In this document: one piece after another, positions 21,567 to 30,934 of the stretch | How positions within the stretch are numbered: position 1 is the stretch's first letter | How the letters are laid out: the number at the start of each line of letters is the position of its first letter | Origin: Pseudomonas silvicola | GTDB lineage: Bacteria > Pseudomonadota > Gammaproteobacteria > Pseudomonadales > Pseudomonadaceae | Direction of reading: 5' to 3' | Assembly: GCF_026651855.1 (NCBI RefSeq) | Contig: NZ_CP093280.1 | Span: forward strand, 6,780,501-6,844,500 | Length of the DNA: 64,000 nt | Made by a program: the position numbers and the translations under genes | Notes under the pieces: model-generated | Database searches by the model: none | What the model saw: only the letters and a program-made list of their open reading frames with translations | What the model was told of the DNA's origin: nothing

Positions 21567-23045
21567 TCAGGCGATTGCGGCCAGCAGCTTTTCCCATTCC
21601 TTGTTTTCCTTCTTCGACACACCACCCAGCAGGTCCAGGGCCTGGCGCAGGCGGAAGCGGGTCAGGTCCGGGCCGAGGATTTCCATGGCGTCGAGCACCG
21701 AGACCGAGCTGGCCTGGCCGGTGATGGCGGCGAACATCAGCGGCATGGCGTCACGCAGCTTCAGTTCCAAGGCTTCGACAACGGCCTGGATGGTGGCGGT
21801 GATGCGGTCCTTTTCCCAGGTGCGCAGGGATTCGAGCTTCCACAGGATCAGTTGCATCACCTGGCGCACCTGCTCGGGCGAGAGCTTCTTGTGCTCGAAC
21901 AGCTTGGCGTCCAGTTGCAAGCCACCGGCGAAGAAGAAGCCACCCAGCGGGGCGATCTGGCTGAAGGTCTCTACCCTGCCCTGCACGTGCGGTGCGATTT
22001 TCATCATGTAGTCGGCGTTGAAGGCCCACTTCTGCACGCGGGTGGCGAATTCTTCAACCGGCAGTTCACGCAACCACTGGCCATTGAGCCAGGACAATTT
22101 TTCGATGTCGAAGATCGGCCCGCCGAGGGACACGCGCGACAGGTCGAAATGCTCGACCATCTCGGCCAGGGAGAACTTCTCGCGCTCATCCGGCATCGAC
22201 CAGCCCATGCGGCCCAGGTAGTTGAGCATGGCTTCGGGCATGAAGCCCATGCGCTCGTAGAAGGTCACCGACGTCGGGTTCTTGCGCTTGGAGAGCTTGC
22301 TCTTGTCGGGGTTGCGCAGCAGCGGCATGTAGCACAGCTTGGGCTGTTCCCAACCGAAGTACTCGTAGAGCTTCATCAGCTTGGGCGCCGAGGGCAGCCA
22401 TTCTTCGCCGCGCAGCACGTGGGTGATACCCATCAGGTGGTCGTCGACGACGTTGGCCAGGAAGTACGTCGGCAGGCCGTCGGTCTTCATCAGTACCTGC
22501 ATGTCCATGCGGTCCCACGGGATCTCGACATCGCCGCGCAGCATGTCCGGCACCACGCAGACGCCCTCGGTGGGCACCTTCATGCGGATCACGTGGGGCT
22601 CGCCGGCCGCCAGGCGTCGGGCAACTTCTTCGGGCGACAGCAGCAGCGCACGGCCGTCGTAGCGTGGGGTTTCGCCCCGCGCCTGTTGCTCGGCGCGCAT
22701 CTGGTCCAGTTCTTCGGCGGTGCAGAAGCACGGGAACGCGTGGCCCAGGTCGACCAGTTGCTGGGCGTACTGCTTGTAGATGTCGCCCCGCTCGCTCTGG
22801 CGGTACGGACCGTGGGGGCCGCCCACGTCCGGGCCTTCGCTCCACTCGATGCCCAGCCAGCGCAGGGCATCGAAGATCTGCTGTTCGGACTCGCGGGTCG
22901 AACGCAGCTGGTCGGTGTCCTCGATGCGCAGGATGAACTCGCCGCCATGCTGCTTGGCAAAGCAATAGTTGAACAGGGCAATGTAGGCCGTGCCGACATG
23001 GGGGTCGCCGGTGGGCGATGGCGCGATACGCGTACGAACGGTCAT
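21567..23045 (-). CDS. gltX: Glutamyl-tRNA synthetase
   Basis: GltX charges tRNA-Glu with glutamate. The protein starts [20 protein letters not shown], where [10 protein letters not shown] is the HIGH-type signature, and has the KMSKS-type loop [10 protein letters not shown]. Length 492 is typical of the class I bacterial enzyme. It sits directly ahead of the array that encodes its substrate tRNA, but the array has its own promoter between them. Confidence 0.97.
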   Translation of the reverse strand: MTVRTRIAPSPTGDPHVGTAYIALFNYCFAKQHGGEFILRIEDTDQLRSTRESEQQIFDALRWLGIEWSEGPDVGGPHGPYRQSERGDIYKQYAQQLVDLGHAFPCFCTAEELDQMRAEQQARGETPRYDGRALLLSPEEVARRLAAGEPHVIRMKVPTEGVCVVPDMLRGDVEIPWDRMDMQVLMKTDGLPTYFLANVVDDHLMGITHVLRGEEWLPSAPKLMKLYEYFGWEQPKLCYMPLLRNPDKSKLSKRKNPTSVTFYERMGFMPEAMLNYLGRMGWSMPDEREKFSLAEMVEHFDLSRVSLGGPIFDIEKLSWLNGQWLRELPVEEFATRVQKWAFNADYMMKIAPHVQGRVETFSQIAPLGGFFFAGGLQLDAKLFEHKKLSPEQVRQVMQLILWKLESLRTWEKDRITATIQAVVEALELKLRDAMPLMFAAITGQASSVSVLDAMEILGPDLTRFRLRQALDLLGGVSKKENKEWEKLLAAIA

Positions 23046-23204
23046 GAAAGGTCTCGAGCAGAGTGAATCAAAGGGTCGATGTTAGCAGGCCCGATGCGGT
23101 TGGCTCTAGTGAGGGGGTGGTTTTTGCTGGTTGGGAGGAGGGATTGTCCGGAGAAGGTGTTGGGGCGGCCAGGGGCGTGGCGTGATACTCAAGGCGCCCG
23201 TGAT

Positions 23205-23232
23205 ATCGAGCACCGCGCGGGCGGTGCTCGAT
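23205..23232. terminator. 12-bp perfect hairpin downstream of the chemotaxis genes
   Basis: Arms atcgagcaccgc (23205-23216) and gcggtgctcgat (23221-23232) pair perfectly around a 4-nt loop. It lies between the DUF2802 gene and gltX and could end the chemotaxis transcript, although no T run follows on the minus strand. The rest of the 225-bp gap (23046-23270) holds no gene that I can see. Confidence 0.5.
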
Positions 23233-23270
23233 CAAGGGTGCTACAAAAGCAAAGCCATGCCCGCGGGGTC

Positions 23271-23666
23271 TCAGCCGCCCCGATGCAACTTGCTCATCAG
23301 CTCCGCCTCAGCCTGGGTCAACCCACAGGACTGGGTCAATTCATCCACGCTGGCGCCCATGCCCACCAGACGCGCGGCCTGGGCAAACGACAGGCTCGAT
23401 GGGTCACGCTGTTCCAGCATGGCCAGCTTGTCGGGCAGCGGCGCGACCACGGCGCGCAATTCGTGCAGGTCTTCACCCATGCGCACGGTGCCGTTCTGGT
23501 AATCCTCGACGCGCCGCGCCAGGTCCTTGATGCGCTGGTCGCGAATGGCATCGCCGGCCGCCTGCTGGGCAGCGATTTCCCGCTGGCCACGGATGTTGGC
23601 CAGCAAGACCGCGAGCGTGGCCACCCAGAGGATGGCCAGCACGATGACGCCTACCTCGAAAATCAA
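23271..23666 (-). CDS. DUF2802 protein of the chemotaxis operon
   Basis: This 131-residue protein has an N-terminal membrane helix (residues about 4-24), a charged helical middle likely to form a coiled coil, and a conserved C-terminal part with LSFAQAARLVGMGAS and CGLTQAEAELMSKLH. DUF2802 proteins are found at the end of gamma-proteobacterial che operons after cheW, as here (1-bp gap). The function is not established; a membrane-anchored accessory of the signalling array is a guess from context. Confidence 0.85.
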   Translation of the reverse strand: MIFEVGVIVLAILWVATLAVLLANIRGQREIAAQQAAGDAIRDQRIKDLARRVEDYQNGTVRMGEDLHELRAVVAPLPDKLAMLEQRDPSSLSFAQAARLVGMGASVDELTQSCGLTQAEAELMSKLHRGG

Positions 23667-23667
23667 C

Positions 23668-24147
23668 TCAGATGCTCTCCAGCTCGGACCACTCTTCCTC
23701 GGTCATCATCTTGTCCAGCTCGACCAGGATCAGCAACTCGCCGTTCTTGTTGCACACGCCCTGGATGAACTTGGCCGATTCCTCGTTACCCACGTTCGGC
23801 GCGGTCTCGACTTCGGACTGGCGCAGATAGACCACTTCGGCCACGCTGTCGACCAGGATGCCGACCACTTGCTTGTCGGCCTCGATGATGACGATACGGG
23901 TGTTGTCGCTGACGTCAGCCGGCATCAGGCCGAAGCGCTGGCGGGTGTCGATCACGGTGACCACGTTGCCGCGCAGGTTGATGATACCCAGCACGTAGCT
24001 GGGCGCACCTGGTACCGGGGCGATTTCGGTATAGCGCAGTACTTCCTGTACCTGCATCACGTTGATGCCATACGACTCATTATCCAGGCGAAAGGTTACC
24101 CACTGCAGAATAGGATCTTCGGAACCTTGTGCAGACGACTTCTTCAT
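23668..24147 (-). CDS. cheW: Chemotaxis coupling protein CheW
   Basis: CheW bridges chemoreceptors and the CheA kinase. The 159-residue protein is a single CheW domain: WVTFRLDNESYGINVMQVQEVL, then the region VLGIINLRGNVVTVIDTRQRFG, which contains the conserved N-L-R-G. It follows the ParP gene by 70 bp and precedes the DUF2802 gene. Confidence 0.95.
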   Translation of the reverse strand: MKKSSAQGSEDPILQWVTFRLDNESYGINVMQVQEVLRYTEIAPVPGAPSYVLGIINLRGNVVTVIDTRQRFGLMPADVSDNTRIVIIEADKQVVGILVDSVAEVVYLRQSEVETAPNVGNEESAKFIQGVCNKNGELLILVELDKMMTEEEWSELESI

Positions 24148-24217
24148 ACCCCTAACCTCTCGAAAACCGTGATGACGGTGTGTGTGCAGTACAGTGGCGC
24201 CGGCGCGGCGCCGCTGA

Positions 24218-25027
24218 TCATTTAAGGTGTTGCATCTGTTTCACCGCACCGCTGGCGATCAGTTCGGCCAGGGCCGAGACGTCCAGCAATGCGCACATGT
24301 GTTCGATCACCGTGCCAGCCAACCATGGCCGCTGGCCGCGCTGGCTGCGCCACTTGATCTCGCTGGGGTCCAGGCGCAACGAGCGGCTGACCTGATGCAC
24401 CGCCAGCCCCCACTCGTAGCCCTGCACCGAAATCACGTACTGCAAGCCTTGCTGGAAGTCATCGCGGTAGCGGTCGGGCATCACCCAGCGCGCGGTGTCG
24501 AGGACTTTCAGGTTGCCGGCCTGGCTGGGCAAAATGCCCAGGAACCAGTTGGGCTGGCCGAACAGCGGTGTCAGCTCGTGGCCGGCCAGGGAGTAGATCG
24601 AGCCCAGGCACACCAACGGTACCGCCAGGGTCAACCCGGCGACATCGAACAACAGGCACTCGAAGGGTTCGGCGGCCCAGCTTGGGCGGCCGTCCACCTC
24701 CGCGGGCGGCACGGCACCCGGCGGGACCGGACGATGCACCTCGACCACCGGCTCCACCGGCGCCACAACCCCTATGTCGGCAGCCGGCGCGGAAACTTGC
24801 GCCGGGGGCTCGATAACCACCGGCGCTACCACTGGCGCAGGGGCCACCACCGGCTTGGGCTCGGGCCGCGCATCACGAATCTGTTCTTCCAGCACCGCGG
24901 CCTGGAAGTCGTCCAGCACCTCGGGGCTGGCGTCCAGCTCCTCGGTGGCGTCCTGCAGCAGGCCGTCCAGATAGGACTGCAACGCGACCTGCGGTTTTGT
25001 GGCGAGGCTGACGGGACGTGTCATCAA
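24218..25027 (-). CDS. parP: CheW-like polar array protein ParP
   Basis: This 269-residue protein has an N-terminal helical part (about 1-50), a Pro/Val/Ala-rich linker (about 55-110) and a C-terminal CheW-like domain (from about 125: AEPFECLLFDVAGLTLAVPL). This is the architecture of ParP, which binds CheA and receptors and is held at the pole by ParC. It overlaps the ParA-like gene by 4 bp and precedes cheW, matching the parC-parP-cheW order of Vibrio. The name is by family and context. Confidence 0.8.
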   Translation of the reverse strand: MMTRPVSLATKPQVALQSYLDGLLQDATEELDASPEVLDDFQAAVLEEQIRDARPEPKPVVAPAPVVAPVVIEPPAQVSAPAADIGVVAPVEPVVEVHRPVPPGAVPPAEVDGRPSWAAEPFECLLFDVAGLTLAVPLVCLGSIYSLAGHELTPLFGQPNWFLGILPSQAGNLKVLDTARWVMPDRYRDDFQQGLQYVISVQGYEWGLAVHQVSRSLRLDPSEIKWRSQRGQRPWLAGTVIEHMCALLDVSALAELIASGAVKQMQHLK

Positions 25028-25812
25028 GCCACCTGCGCGACGAGTTGCTGGGCCAGCAGGTGCTTGAGCAGGGCCCGGTACGCCACCACGCCACGGCTTT
25101 TCGCGTCGAACTGCGACGGCGTCTGGCCGGCGCGGCTGGCGTCACGCAGGCGCGTGTCCACCGGAATGTAGCCCTGCCAGATCTGCTCCGGGTAGGCATC
25201 CTTGAGCACCCGCAGGGTGCCCATGGAGGCCTGGGTGCGACGGTCGAACAGCGTGGGCACGATGCTGAATGGCAACGGCTGCTTGCGCGAGCGGTTGATC
25301 ATGGCCAGGGTGTTGACCATACGCTCCAGGCCTTTGACGGCCAGGTACTCGGTCTGCACCGGGATCACCAGTTGCTGGCTCGCGGCCAGGGCGTTGACCA
25401 TCAGCACGCCCAGCAACGGCGGGCTGTCGATGATGGCGTAGTCGAAATCCTGCCACAGCTGTGCCAGGCTCTTGGCGATCACCAGCCCCAGGCCACTCTG
25501 GCCGGGGGATTGACGCTCCAGGGTCGCCAAGGCAGTGCTGGACGGCAGCAGCGCCACTTTTTCGTCACTGGTGGGCAACAGCAATTGCCCAGGCAGGCCC
25601 TGGGGCACCTGCCCCTTGTGCAGGAACAGGTCGTAACAGCTGTGCTCCAGCGCGTCGGGGTTATGCCCGAAGTAGCTGGTCATGGAACCGTGGGGGTCGA
25701 GGTCGACCACGACCACGCGCTTGCCCGCCTCGGCCAGCAGGCCGGCCAGGGCGATGGAGGTGGTGGTCTTGCCGACTCCACCTTTTTGGTTGGCTACTGC
25801 CCAGACTCTCAT
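25024..25812 (-). CDS. parC: ParA-family ATPase ParC (polar localisation of chemotaxis array)
   Basis: This is a 262-residue MinD/ParA ATPase. The deviant Walker A motif is QKGGVGKTTT near residue 10, followed by VVVDLDPHGSM and the Walker B region IDSPPLLGVLM. It lies inside the chemotaxis operon and is coupled to parP, so it is the ParC type that localises chemotaxis proteins, not a chromosome or plasmid partition ATPase (no parB or parS nearby). Confidence 0.85.
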   Translation of the reverse strand: MRVWAVANQKGGVGKTTTSIALAGLLAEAGKRVVVVDLDPHGSMTSYFGHNPDALEHSCYDLFLHKGQVPQGLPGQLLLPTSDEKVALLPSSTALATLERQSPGQSGLGLVIAKSLAQLWQDFDYAIIDSPPLLGVLMVNALAASQQLVIPVQTEYLAVKGLERMVNTLAMINRSRKQPLPFSIVPTLFDRRTQASMGTLRVLKDAYPEQIWQGYIPVDTRLRDASRAGQTPSQFDAKSRGVVAYRALLKHLLAQQLVAQVA

Positions 25813-25865
25813 GGGGTGTTTTCCTCCCGGCGCGGCAGGTTGCCTACCGAGACATTCGACTCAAG

Positions 25866-26753
25866 TTATAAGGCCGGTGACGGGGAATTGACACCGCTGG
25901 CCCCCACCGACTGCGTTACGGGCTGCGGTGCAGTTTGTGTGCCAGCACGGCGCAATGCAGCATCCGGGGTGACATTCGCACTGCCAGTACCCGTGATGCT
26001 GCGGCGAACGTCCAGGTTGCGCGAGATCACCAGCACCACCCGACGGTTGTGAGCACGCCCGTCCGCCGTGGTGTTGGTGTCGATAGGCTGGAACTCGCCA
26101 TAACCCACCGAGGCCATGCGTCCGGGGTTGATGCCTTCCATCGCCAGCATGCGCACGATACTCGACGCCCGTGCCGAGGACAGCTCCCAGTTGGTGGGGT
26201 ACTGGGCGGTGCGGATCGGTTGGTCATCGGTGAACCCTTCCACGTGAATGGGGTTGCCGAACGGCTTGATGATATTGGCCACTTTCTCGATGATCGAGAA
26301 CGCCTTGTCACTGGGAATGGCATCGCCGCTGCCGAACAGCAGGCCGGACTTGAGCTCGATCTCGATCCACAGTTCGTTGCCGCGCACGGTCAACTGGTTG
26401 GATTTGATCAGGTCACCGAAGCCATCGCGCACCTGGTCGGCGATGCTTTTGAGCGGGTCGTCGGCGGCGCTGGCGATGCCGGCATCGGTCTGCTCGCTGT
26501 CACTGACCAACGGCTCGGACGGCTTGACCGTCAGCGGCCGTTCATCGCCGATGGGGATAGGCTTGAGGCTGCGCTGAGGGTCATTGAATACCCCTACCAG
26601 CGCCTGGGACAACACCTTGTACTTGCCTTCGTTGATCGAGGAGATCGAGTACATCACCACGAAAAAGGCAAACAGCAGGGTGATGAAGTCCGCGTAGGAC
26701 ACCAGCCAGCGCTCGTGGTTTTCGTGCTCTTCGGTATGACGACGGCGTGCCAT
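25866..26753 (-). CDS. motD: Flagellar stator protein MotD (MotB-like)
   Basis: MotD is the peptidoglycan-anchored half of the second proton stator of Pseudomonas. The 295-residue protein has an N-terminal span with the essential aspartate in SYADFITLLFAFFVVMYS and a C-terminal OmpA-type peptidoglycan-binding domain (SSARASSIVRMLAMEGI, VGYGEFQPI). It lies 11 bp after motC. The partner MotC and the che context favour MotD over MotB. Confidence 0.92.
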   Translation of the reverse strand: MARRRHTEEHENHERWLVSYADFITLLFAFFVVMYSISSINEGKYKVLSQALVGVFNDPQRSLKPIPIGDERPLTVKPSEPLVSDSEQTDAGIASAADDPLKSIADQVRDGFGDLIKSNQLTVRGNELWIEIELKSGLLFGSGDAIPSDKAFSIIEKVANIIKPFGNPIHVEGFTDDQPIRTAQYPTNWELSSARASSIVRMLAMEGINPGRMASVGYGEFQPIDTNTTADGRAHNRRVVLVISRNLDVRRSITGTGSANVTPDAALRRAGTQTAPQPVTQSVGASGVNSPSPAL

Positions 26754-26764
26754 GGCTTAACCCC

Positions 26765-27505
26765 TCACTCCATGAAGCCTTGCAGCTTGAGCTCGATGGA
26801 CCGCGGGTTCTCGCCTTCGGCAATCGACAGAATGCCTTCGAGCAGCATCTCCCGGTAGCGCGACTGGCGGATGGCAATGGCCTTGAGCTTGCTGGCGATG
26901 GGCAGCAGCACCAGGTTGGCGGTCGCTACCCCGTAGATGGTGGCGACGAAGGCCACGGCGATGCCATTGCCCAATTGAGATGGATCGGCCAGGTTGCCCA
27001 TCACGTGGATCAGGCCCATCACGGCACCGATGATACCGATGGTGGGCGCATAGCCCCCCATGCTCTCGAACACTTTCGCCGCCTGGATATCGCGGGCTTC
27101 CTGGGTCAGGAAGTCCACCTCCAGGATACTGCGGATGGCCGCGGGCTCGGCACCGTCCACCAGCAGTTGCAGGCCCTTGCGCGAATAGCTGTCCGGCTCG
27201 CTGTCAGCCACCGACTCCAGGCCCAGCAGGCCTTCCTTGCGCGCGGTGAGGCTCCAGTTGACCACCCGGTCGATGCCACCGGCCAGGTCGATGCGTGGCG
27301 GGAACAGAATCCACACGACGATCTGCATGGCGCGCTTGAAAGCGCTCATGGGCGACTGCAACAGGCACGCTGCCAGCGTGCCGCCGATGACGATCAATGC
27401 CGCGGGGCCGTTGAGCAGCGCCGACAGATGACCACCTTCAAGAAAGTTGCCGCCGATGATGGCGATGAACGCCAGCAACAGGCCCAGTAAGCTCAGAACG
27501 TCCAT
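26765..27505 (-). CDS. motC: Flagellar stator protein MotC (MotA-like)
   Basis: MotC forms the proton channel with MotD and pushes on FliG. Start [13 protein letters not shown] at 27505 gives 246 residues with four hydrophobic spans; the ATG shares one base with the cheB stop (TGATG), implying coupling. The MotA family segment GGYAPTIGIIGAVMGLIHVM is present. Confidence 0.93.
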   Translation of the reverse strand: MDVLSLLGLLLAFIAIIGGNFLEGGHLSALLNGPAALIVIGGTLAACLLQSPMSAFKRAMQIVVWILFPPRIDLAGGIDRVVNWSLTARKEGLLGLESVADSEPDSYSRKGLQLLVDGAEPAAIRSILEVDFLTQEARDIQAAKVFESMGGYAPTIGIIGAVMGLIHVMGNLADPSQLGNGIAVAFVATIYGVATANLVLLPIASKLKAIAIRQSRYREMLLEGILSIAEGENPRSIELKLQGFME

Positions 27506-28671
27506 CAGACACAGGCCTCGACCAGGTGCCGACCAATATCGTCGAGGCCGTAAACGGCATCGGCGAGGTTCGCTTTGACGATGGCCATGGGCATGCCATA
27601 GATCACGCAACTGGCCTCATCCTGCGCCCACACATGGCTGCCGCCCTGCTTGAGCAGGCGCGCGCCCTCGCGACCGTCGGCGCCCATGCCGGTGAGTACC
27701 ACCGCCAGCACCTTGTCGCCGTAGGACTTGGCCGCTGAACCGAAGGTGATGTCCACACAGGGCTTGTAGTTCAAACGCTCATCGCCCGGCAGGATCTTCA
27801 CCATGCCGCGGCCGTCGACCATCATCTGCTTGCCACCCGGGGCCAGCAGGGCCAGGCCGGGGCGCAGCACGTCACCGTCCTCGGCTTCCTTGACGCTGAT
27901 GCGGCACAGCTTGTCCAGGCGCTCGGCGAATGCCTTGGTGAAGGCCGCCGGCATGTGCTGGATCAGCACGATGGGCGCCGGGAAGCCGGCCGGCAACTGG
28001 GTCAACACCCGCTGCAGGGCCACGGGGCCGCCGGTAGAGGTACCGATGGCCACCAGCTTGTAGTTCTTGCGCTTGGGCGCCGGCGAAGACGGTGCCGGCG
28101 CTGGCGCGTGGCCTTGAGCATGACCATGGCCGTGCGCTGGCGCATGGCTGGCTACCGGCTGGCGTGCCGGCGCCGGGCGTGCCGGGGGGGCGTAGCTGCT
28201 GGTGGGTGCCACTGCCGGCGCGGGCGCCGGTGCAGCGGCGGGCGCCGGGCTGCTGTAGCTGCTGAAACGGCGGTTGCTGCGCGAAATGGTATGCACCTTC
28301 TCGCACAGCATCTGCTTGACCTTCTCGGGGTTGCGCGAGATGTCTTCGAAATTCTTGGGCAGGTAATCCACCGCGCCTGCATCGAGCGCGTCCAGGGTCA
28401 CCCGGGCGCCTTCGTGGGTCAGCGAGGAGAACATCAACACCGGCGTGGGGCAACGCTGCATGATATGCCGCACGGCGGTGATGCCATCCATCATGGGCAT
28501 CTCGTAGTCCATGGTGATGACGTCAGGCTTGAGCGACTGGGCCAGCTCGATCGCTTCCTTGCCATTGGTCGCCGTGCCCACCACCTGGATGGCGGGGTCC
28601 GACGAAAGAATTTCCGAGACGCGGCGGCGGAAGAAACCGGAATCATCCACCACCAGGACCTTGACTGCCAT
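27505..28671 (-). CDS. cheB: Chemotaxis protein-glutamate methylesterase CheB
   Basis: CheB removes methyl groups from chemoreceptors to reset adaptation. Start [12 protein letters not shown] at 28671 has GGAG upstream, giving 388 residues. The receiver domain has the phosphoacceptor Asp55 (VITMDYEMP). A long Pro/Ala/His-rich linker (about 145-200) follows, then the methylesterase domain with catalytic Ser (IGTSTGGP), His (IQHMPAAFT) and Asp (GMGADG). It lies 49 bp after cheA. Confidence 0.96.
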   Translation of the reverse strand: MAVKVLVVDDSGFFRRRVSEILSSDPAIQVVGTATNGKEAIELAQSLKPDVITMDYEMPMMDGITAVRHIMQRCPTPVLMFSSLTHEGARVTLDALDAGAVDYLPKNFEDISRNPEKVKQMLCEKVHTISRSNRRFSSYSSPAPAAAPAPAPAVAPTSSYAPPARPAPARQPVASHAPAHGHGHAQGHAPAPAPSSPAPKRKNYKLVAIGTSTGGPVALQRVLTQLPAGFPAPIVLIQHMPAAFTKAFAERLDKLCRISVKEAEDGDVLRPGLALLAPGGKQMMVDGRGMVKILPGDERLNYKPCVDITFGSAAKSYGDKVLAVVLTGMGADGREGARLLKQGGSHVWAQDEASCVIYGMPMAIVKANLADAVYGLDDIGRHLVEACV

Positions 28672-28720
28672 AAACACTCCATTGGAGAGCGGGCGCCTCA
28701 TGGCGCGCCGCCCTCAAGAA

Positions 28721-30922
28721 TCAGATACGCCGCGCTGCGTAGCGCTTGAGCATGCTCGGAACATCGAGGATCAGGGCAATGCGACCGTCACCGGTAATGG
28801 TGGCGCCCGACATGCCCGGCGTACCCTGGAGCATCTTGCCCAGCGGCTTGATCACAACCTCTTCCTGGCCCACCAGTTGATCGACCACGAAGCCGATGCG
28901 CTGGGTGCCTACCGACAGGATCACCACGTGACCCTCGCGCTGCTCCTCGTGCGCGGCCGAACTCACCAGCCAGCGCTTGAGGTAGAACAGGGGCAGCGCC
29001 TTGTCCCGCACGATCACCACTTCCTGGCCGTCGACCACGTTGGTGCGTGACAGGTCCAGGTGGAAGATCTCGTTGACGTTGACCAGCGGGAAGGCAAAGG
29101 CCTGGTTGCCCAGCATCACCATCAGTGTCGGCATGATCGCCAGGGTCAACGGCACCTTGATGACGATCTTCGAACCCTGGCCCTTGGCCGAGTAGATATT
29201 GATCGAGCCGTTGAGCTGGGAGATCTTGGTTTTCACCACGTCCATGCCCACGCCGCGGCCGGACACGTCGGAAATCTCGGTCTTGGTGGAAAAGCCCGGG
29301 GCGAAGATCAGGTTGTAGCAGTCCGATTCGCTCAGGCGGTCGGCCGCGTCCTTGTCCATCAGGCCCTTTTCCACGGCCTTGGCACGCAACACGCCAGGGT
29401 CCATGCCCTTGCCGTCATCACTGATGGACAAGAGGATATGGTCACCTTCCTGCTCGGCGGACAGCACCACCTTGCCGTTGCGGGACTTGCCGGCGGCTTC
29501 GCGCTCTTCCGGGGTTTCGACGCCGTGGTCCACGGCGTTGCGCACCAAGTGCACCAACGGGTCGGCCAGGGCCTCGACCAGGTTCTTGTCCAGGTCGGTC
29601 TCTTCGCCGATCAGCTCCAGGTTGATCTCTTTCTTGAGCTGGCGGGCCAGGTCGCGAACCTGGCGCGGGAAGCGCCCGAAGACCTTCTTGATCGGCTGCA
29701 TGCGGGTCTTCATGACCGCGGTCTGCAGGTCGGCGGTGACCACGTCCAGGTTGGACACGGCCTTCTGCATGGCCTCGTCGCCACTGTTGGCACCCAGGCG
29801 TACCAGGCGGTTGCGCACCAGCACCAGTTCGCCAACCATGTTCATGATTTCATCCAGCCGCGCGGTGTCGACCCGCACGGTGGTTTCCGCTTCACTGGCC
29901 GCGTGTTTCTCTGGCGCAGGCGCGGCGGCGCGGGCCGGGGCTGCAGCCTTGGCCGGTTCCGGCTTGGCGGCAGGTTTTGCCGCCGGCGGTGTGGCCACGG
30001 CAGCGCTGGCGGCGCTGGCCGCAGGTGCGGCGGCCGGGGTCTCGGTGAACTTGCCCTTGCCATGCAACTGATCCAGCAGCGACTCGAACTCGTCGTCGGT
30101 GATCAGGTCGCCGCCACCCGCTGCCGGCGTGGCCGCGGCGGGGGCGTCAGGCTTGGCGTCGCTGCCCAGCGCATCAGGCACGAACGCGCCCTTGCCATGC
30201 AACTGGTCCAGCAGCGCTTCGAATTCGTCGTCGGTGATTTCGTCGCTCGCCGCGCCATTGCTGGCCGGCGGGCTGGCCGGTGCCACGGCGTCGGGGGCAA
30301 ACTGGCCCTTGCCGTGCAACTGGTCCAGCAGCGATTCGAATTCATCGTCGGTGATCTCATCGCTGTCGGCAGCCGAGGCGGGGGCCGCAGGCGCTTCGGC
30401 CTGGGCCTTGACCGCGTTCAGCGAGTCCAGCAGTTGCTCGAATTCGCTGTCGGTGATGTCACCCGAATCAGCCACTTCGTCAACCACCGGCGCCGGGGCT
30501 TGTTCCACCGCGGCAGGTACTTCGTCGGCACCAGCCGGCTCCGCCAGGCGCGACAACGCCGCCAGCAGTTCCGGTGTGGCCGGGGTAATCTCGGTTCGTT
30601 CACGGACCTGGGTGAACATGGCGTTCACCGCATCCAGGGCTTCGAGCACCACGTCCATCAGTTCCGAGTCAACGCGACGCTCACCCTTGCGCAGGATGTC
30701 GAACACGTTTTCGGCGATGTGGCAGCACTCCACCAGCTCATTGAGCTGGAGGAAGCCGGCGCCCCCTTTTACAGTGTGAAAACCGCGAAAAATTGCATTG
30801 AGCAAATCACCGTCATCGGGCCGGCTTTCCAGCTCGACCAGTTGTTCGGAGAGTTGCTCAAGAATTTCACCGGCTTCTACCAGGAAATCCTGGAGGATTT
30901 CTTCGTCGGCGCCGAAGCTCAT
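28721..30922 (-). CDS. cheA: Chemotaxis histidine kinase CheA
   Basis: CheA phosphorylates CheY and CheB in response to receptors. The 733-residue protein has an Hpt domain with phospho-His49 (FHTVKGGAGF), a long Ala/Pro-rich linker, a dimerisation domain, an HATPase domain (HLVRNAVDHGVE, DDGKGMDP, GRGVGMDVV) and a C-terminal CheW-like domain. The linker carries three near-identical copies of a motif reading ITDDEFESLLDQLHGKG and a fourth, weaker copy (ITDSEFEQLLDSL). The gene is followed by cheB and preceded by cheZ (12 bp). Confidence 0.97.
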   Translation of the reverse strand: MSFGADEEILQDFLVEAGEILEQLSEQLVELESRPDDGDLLNAIFRGFHTVKGGAGFLQLNELVECCHIAENVFDILRKGERRVDSELMDVVLEALDAVNAMFTQVRERTEITPATPELLAALSRLAEPAGADEVPAAVEQAPAPVVDEVADSGDITDSEFEQLLDSLNAVKAQAEAPAAPASAADSDEITDDEFESLLDQLHGKGQFAPDAVAPASPPASNGAASDEITDDEFEALLDQLHGKGAFVPDALGSDAKPDAPAAATPAAGGGDLITDDEFESLLDQLHGKGKFTETPAAAPAASAASAAVATPPAAKPAAKPEPAKAAAPARAAAPAPEKHAASEAETTVRVDTARLDEIMNMVGELVLVRNRLVRLGANSGDEAMQKAVSNLDVVTADLQTAVMKTRMQPIKKVFGRFPRQVRDLARQLKKEINLELIGEETDLDKNLVEALADPLVHLVRNAVDHGVETPEEREAAGKSRNGKVVLSAEQEGDHILLSISDDGKGMDPGVLRAKAVEKGLMDKDAADRLSESDCYNLIFAPGFSTKTEISDVSGRGVGMDVVKTKISQLNGSINIYSAKGQGSKIVIKVPLTLAIMPTLMVMLGNQAFAFPLVNVNEIFHLDLSRTNVVDGQEVVIVRDKALPLFYLKRWLVSSAAHEEQREGHVVILSVGTQRIGFVVDQLVGQEEVVIKPLGKMLQGTPGMSGATITGDGRIALILDVPSMLKRYAARRI

Positions 30923-30934
30923 TTAACGTGCCCC

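Noticed and set aside
25024..25812. ParA-like gene as a plasmid or island partition gene
   Set aside because: No parB or parS, and it is coupled to the CheW-like parP within the chemotaxis operon.
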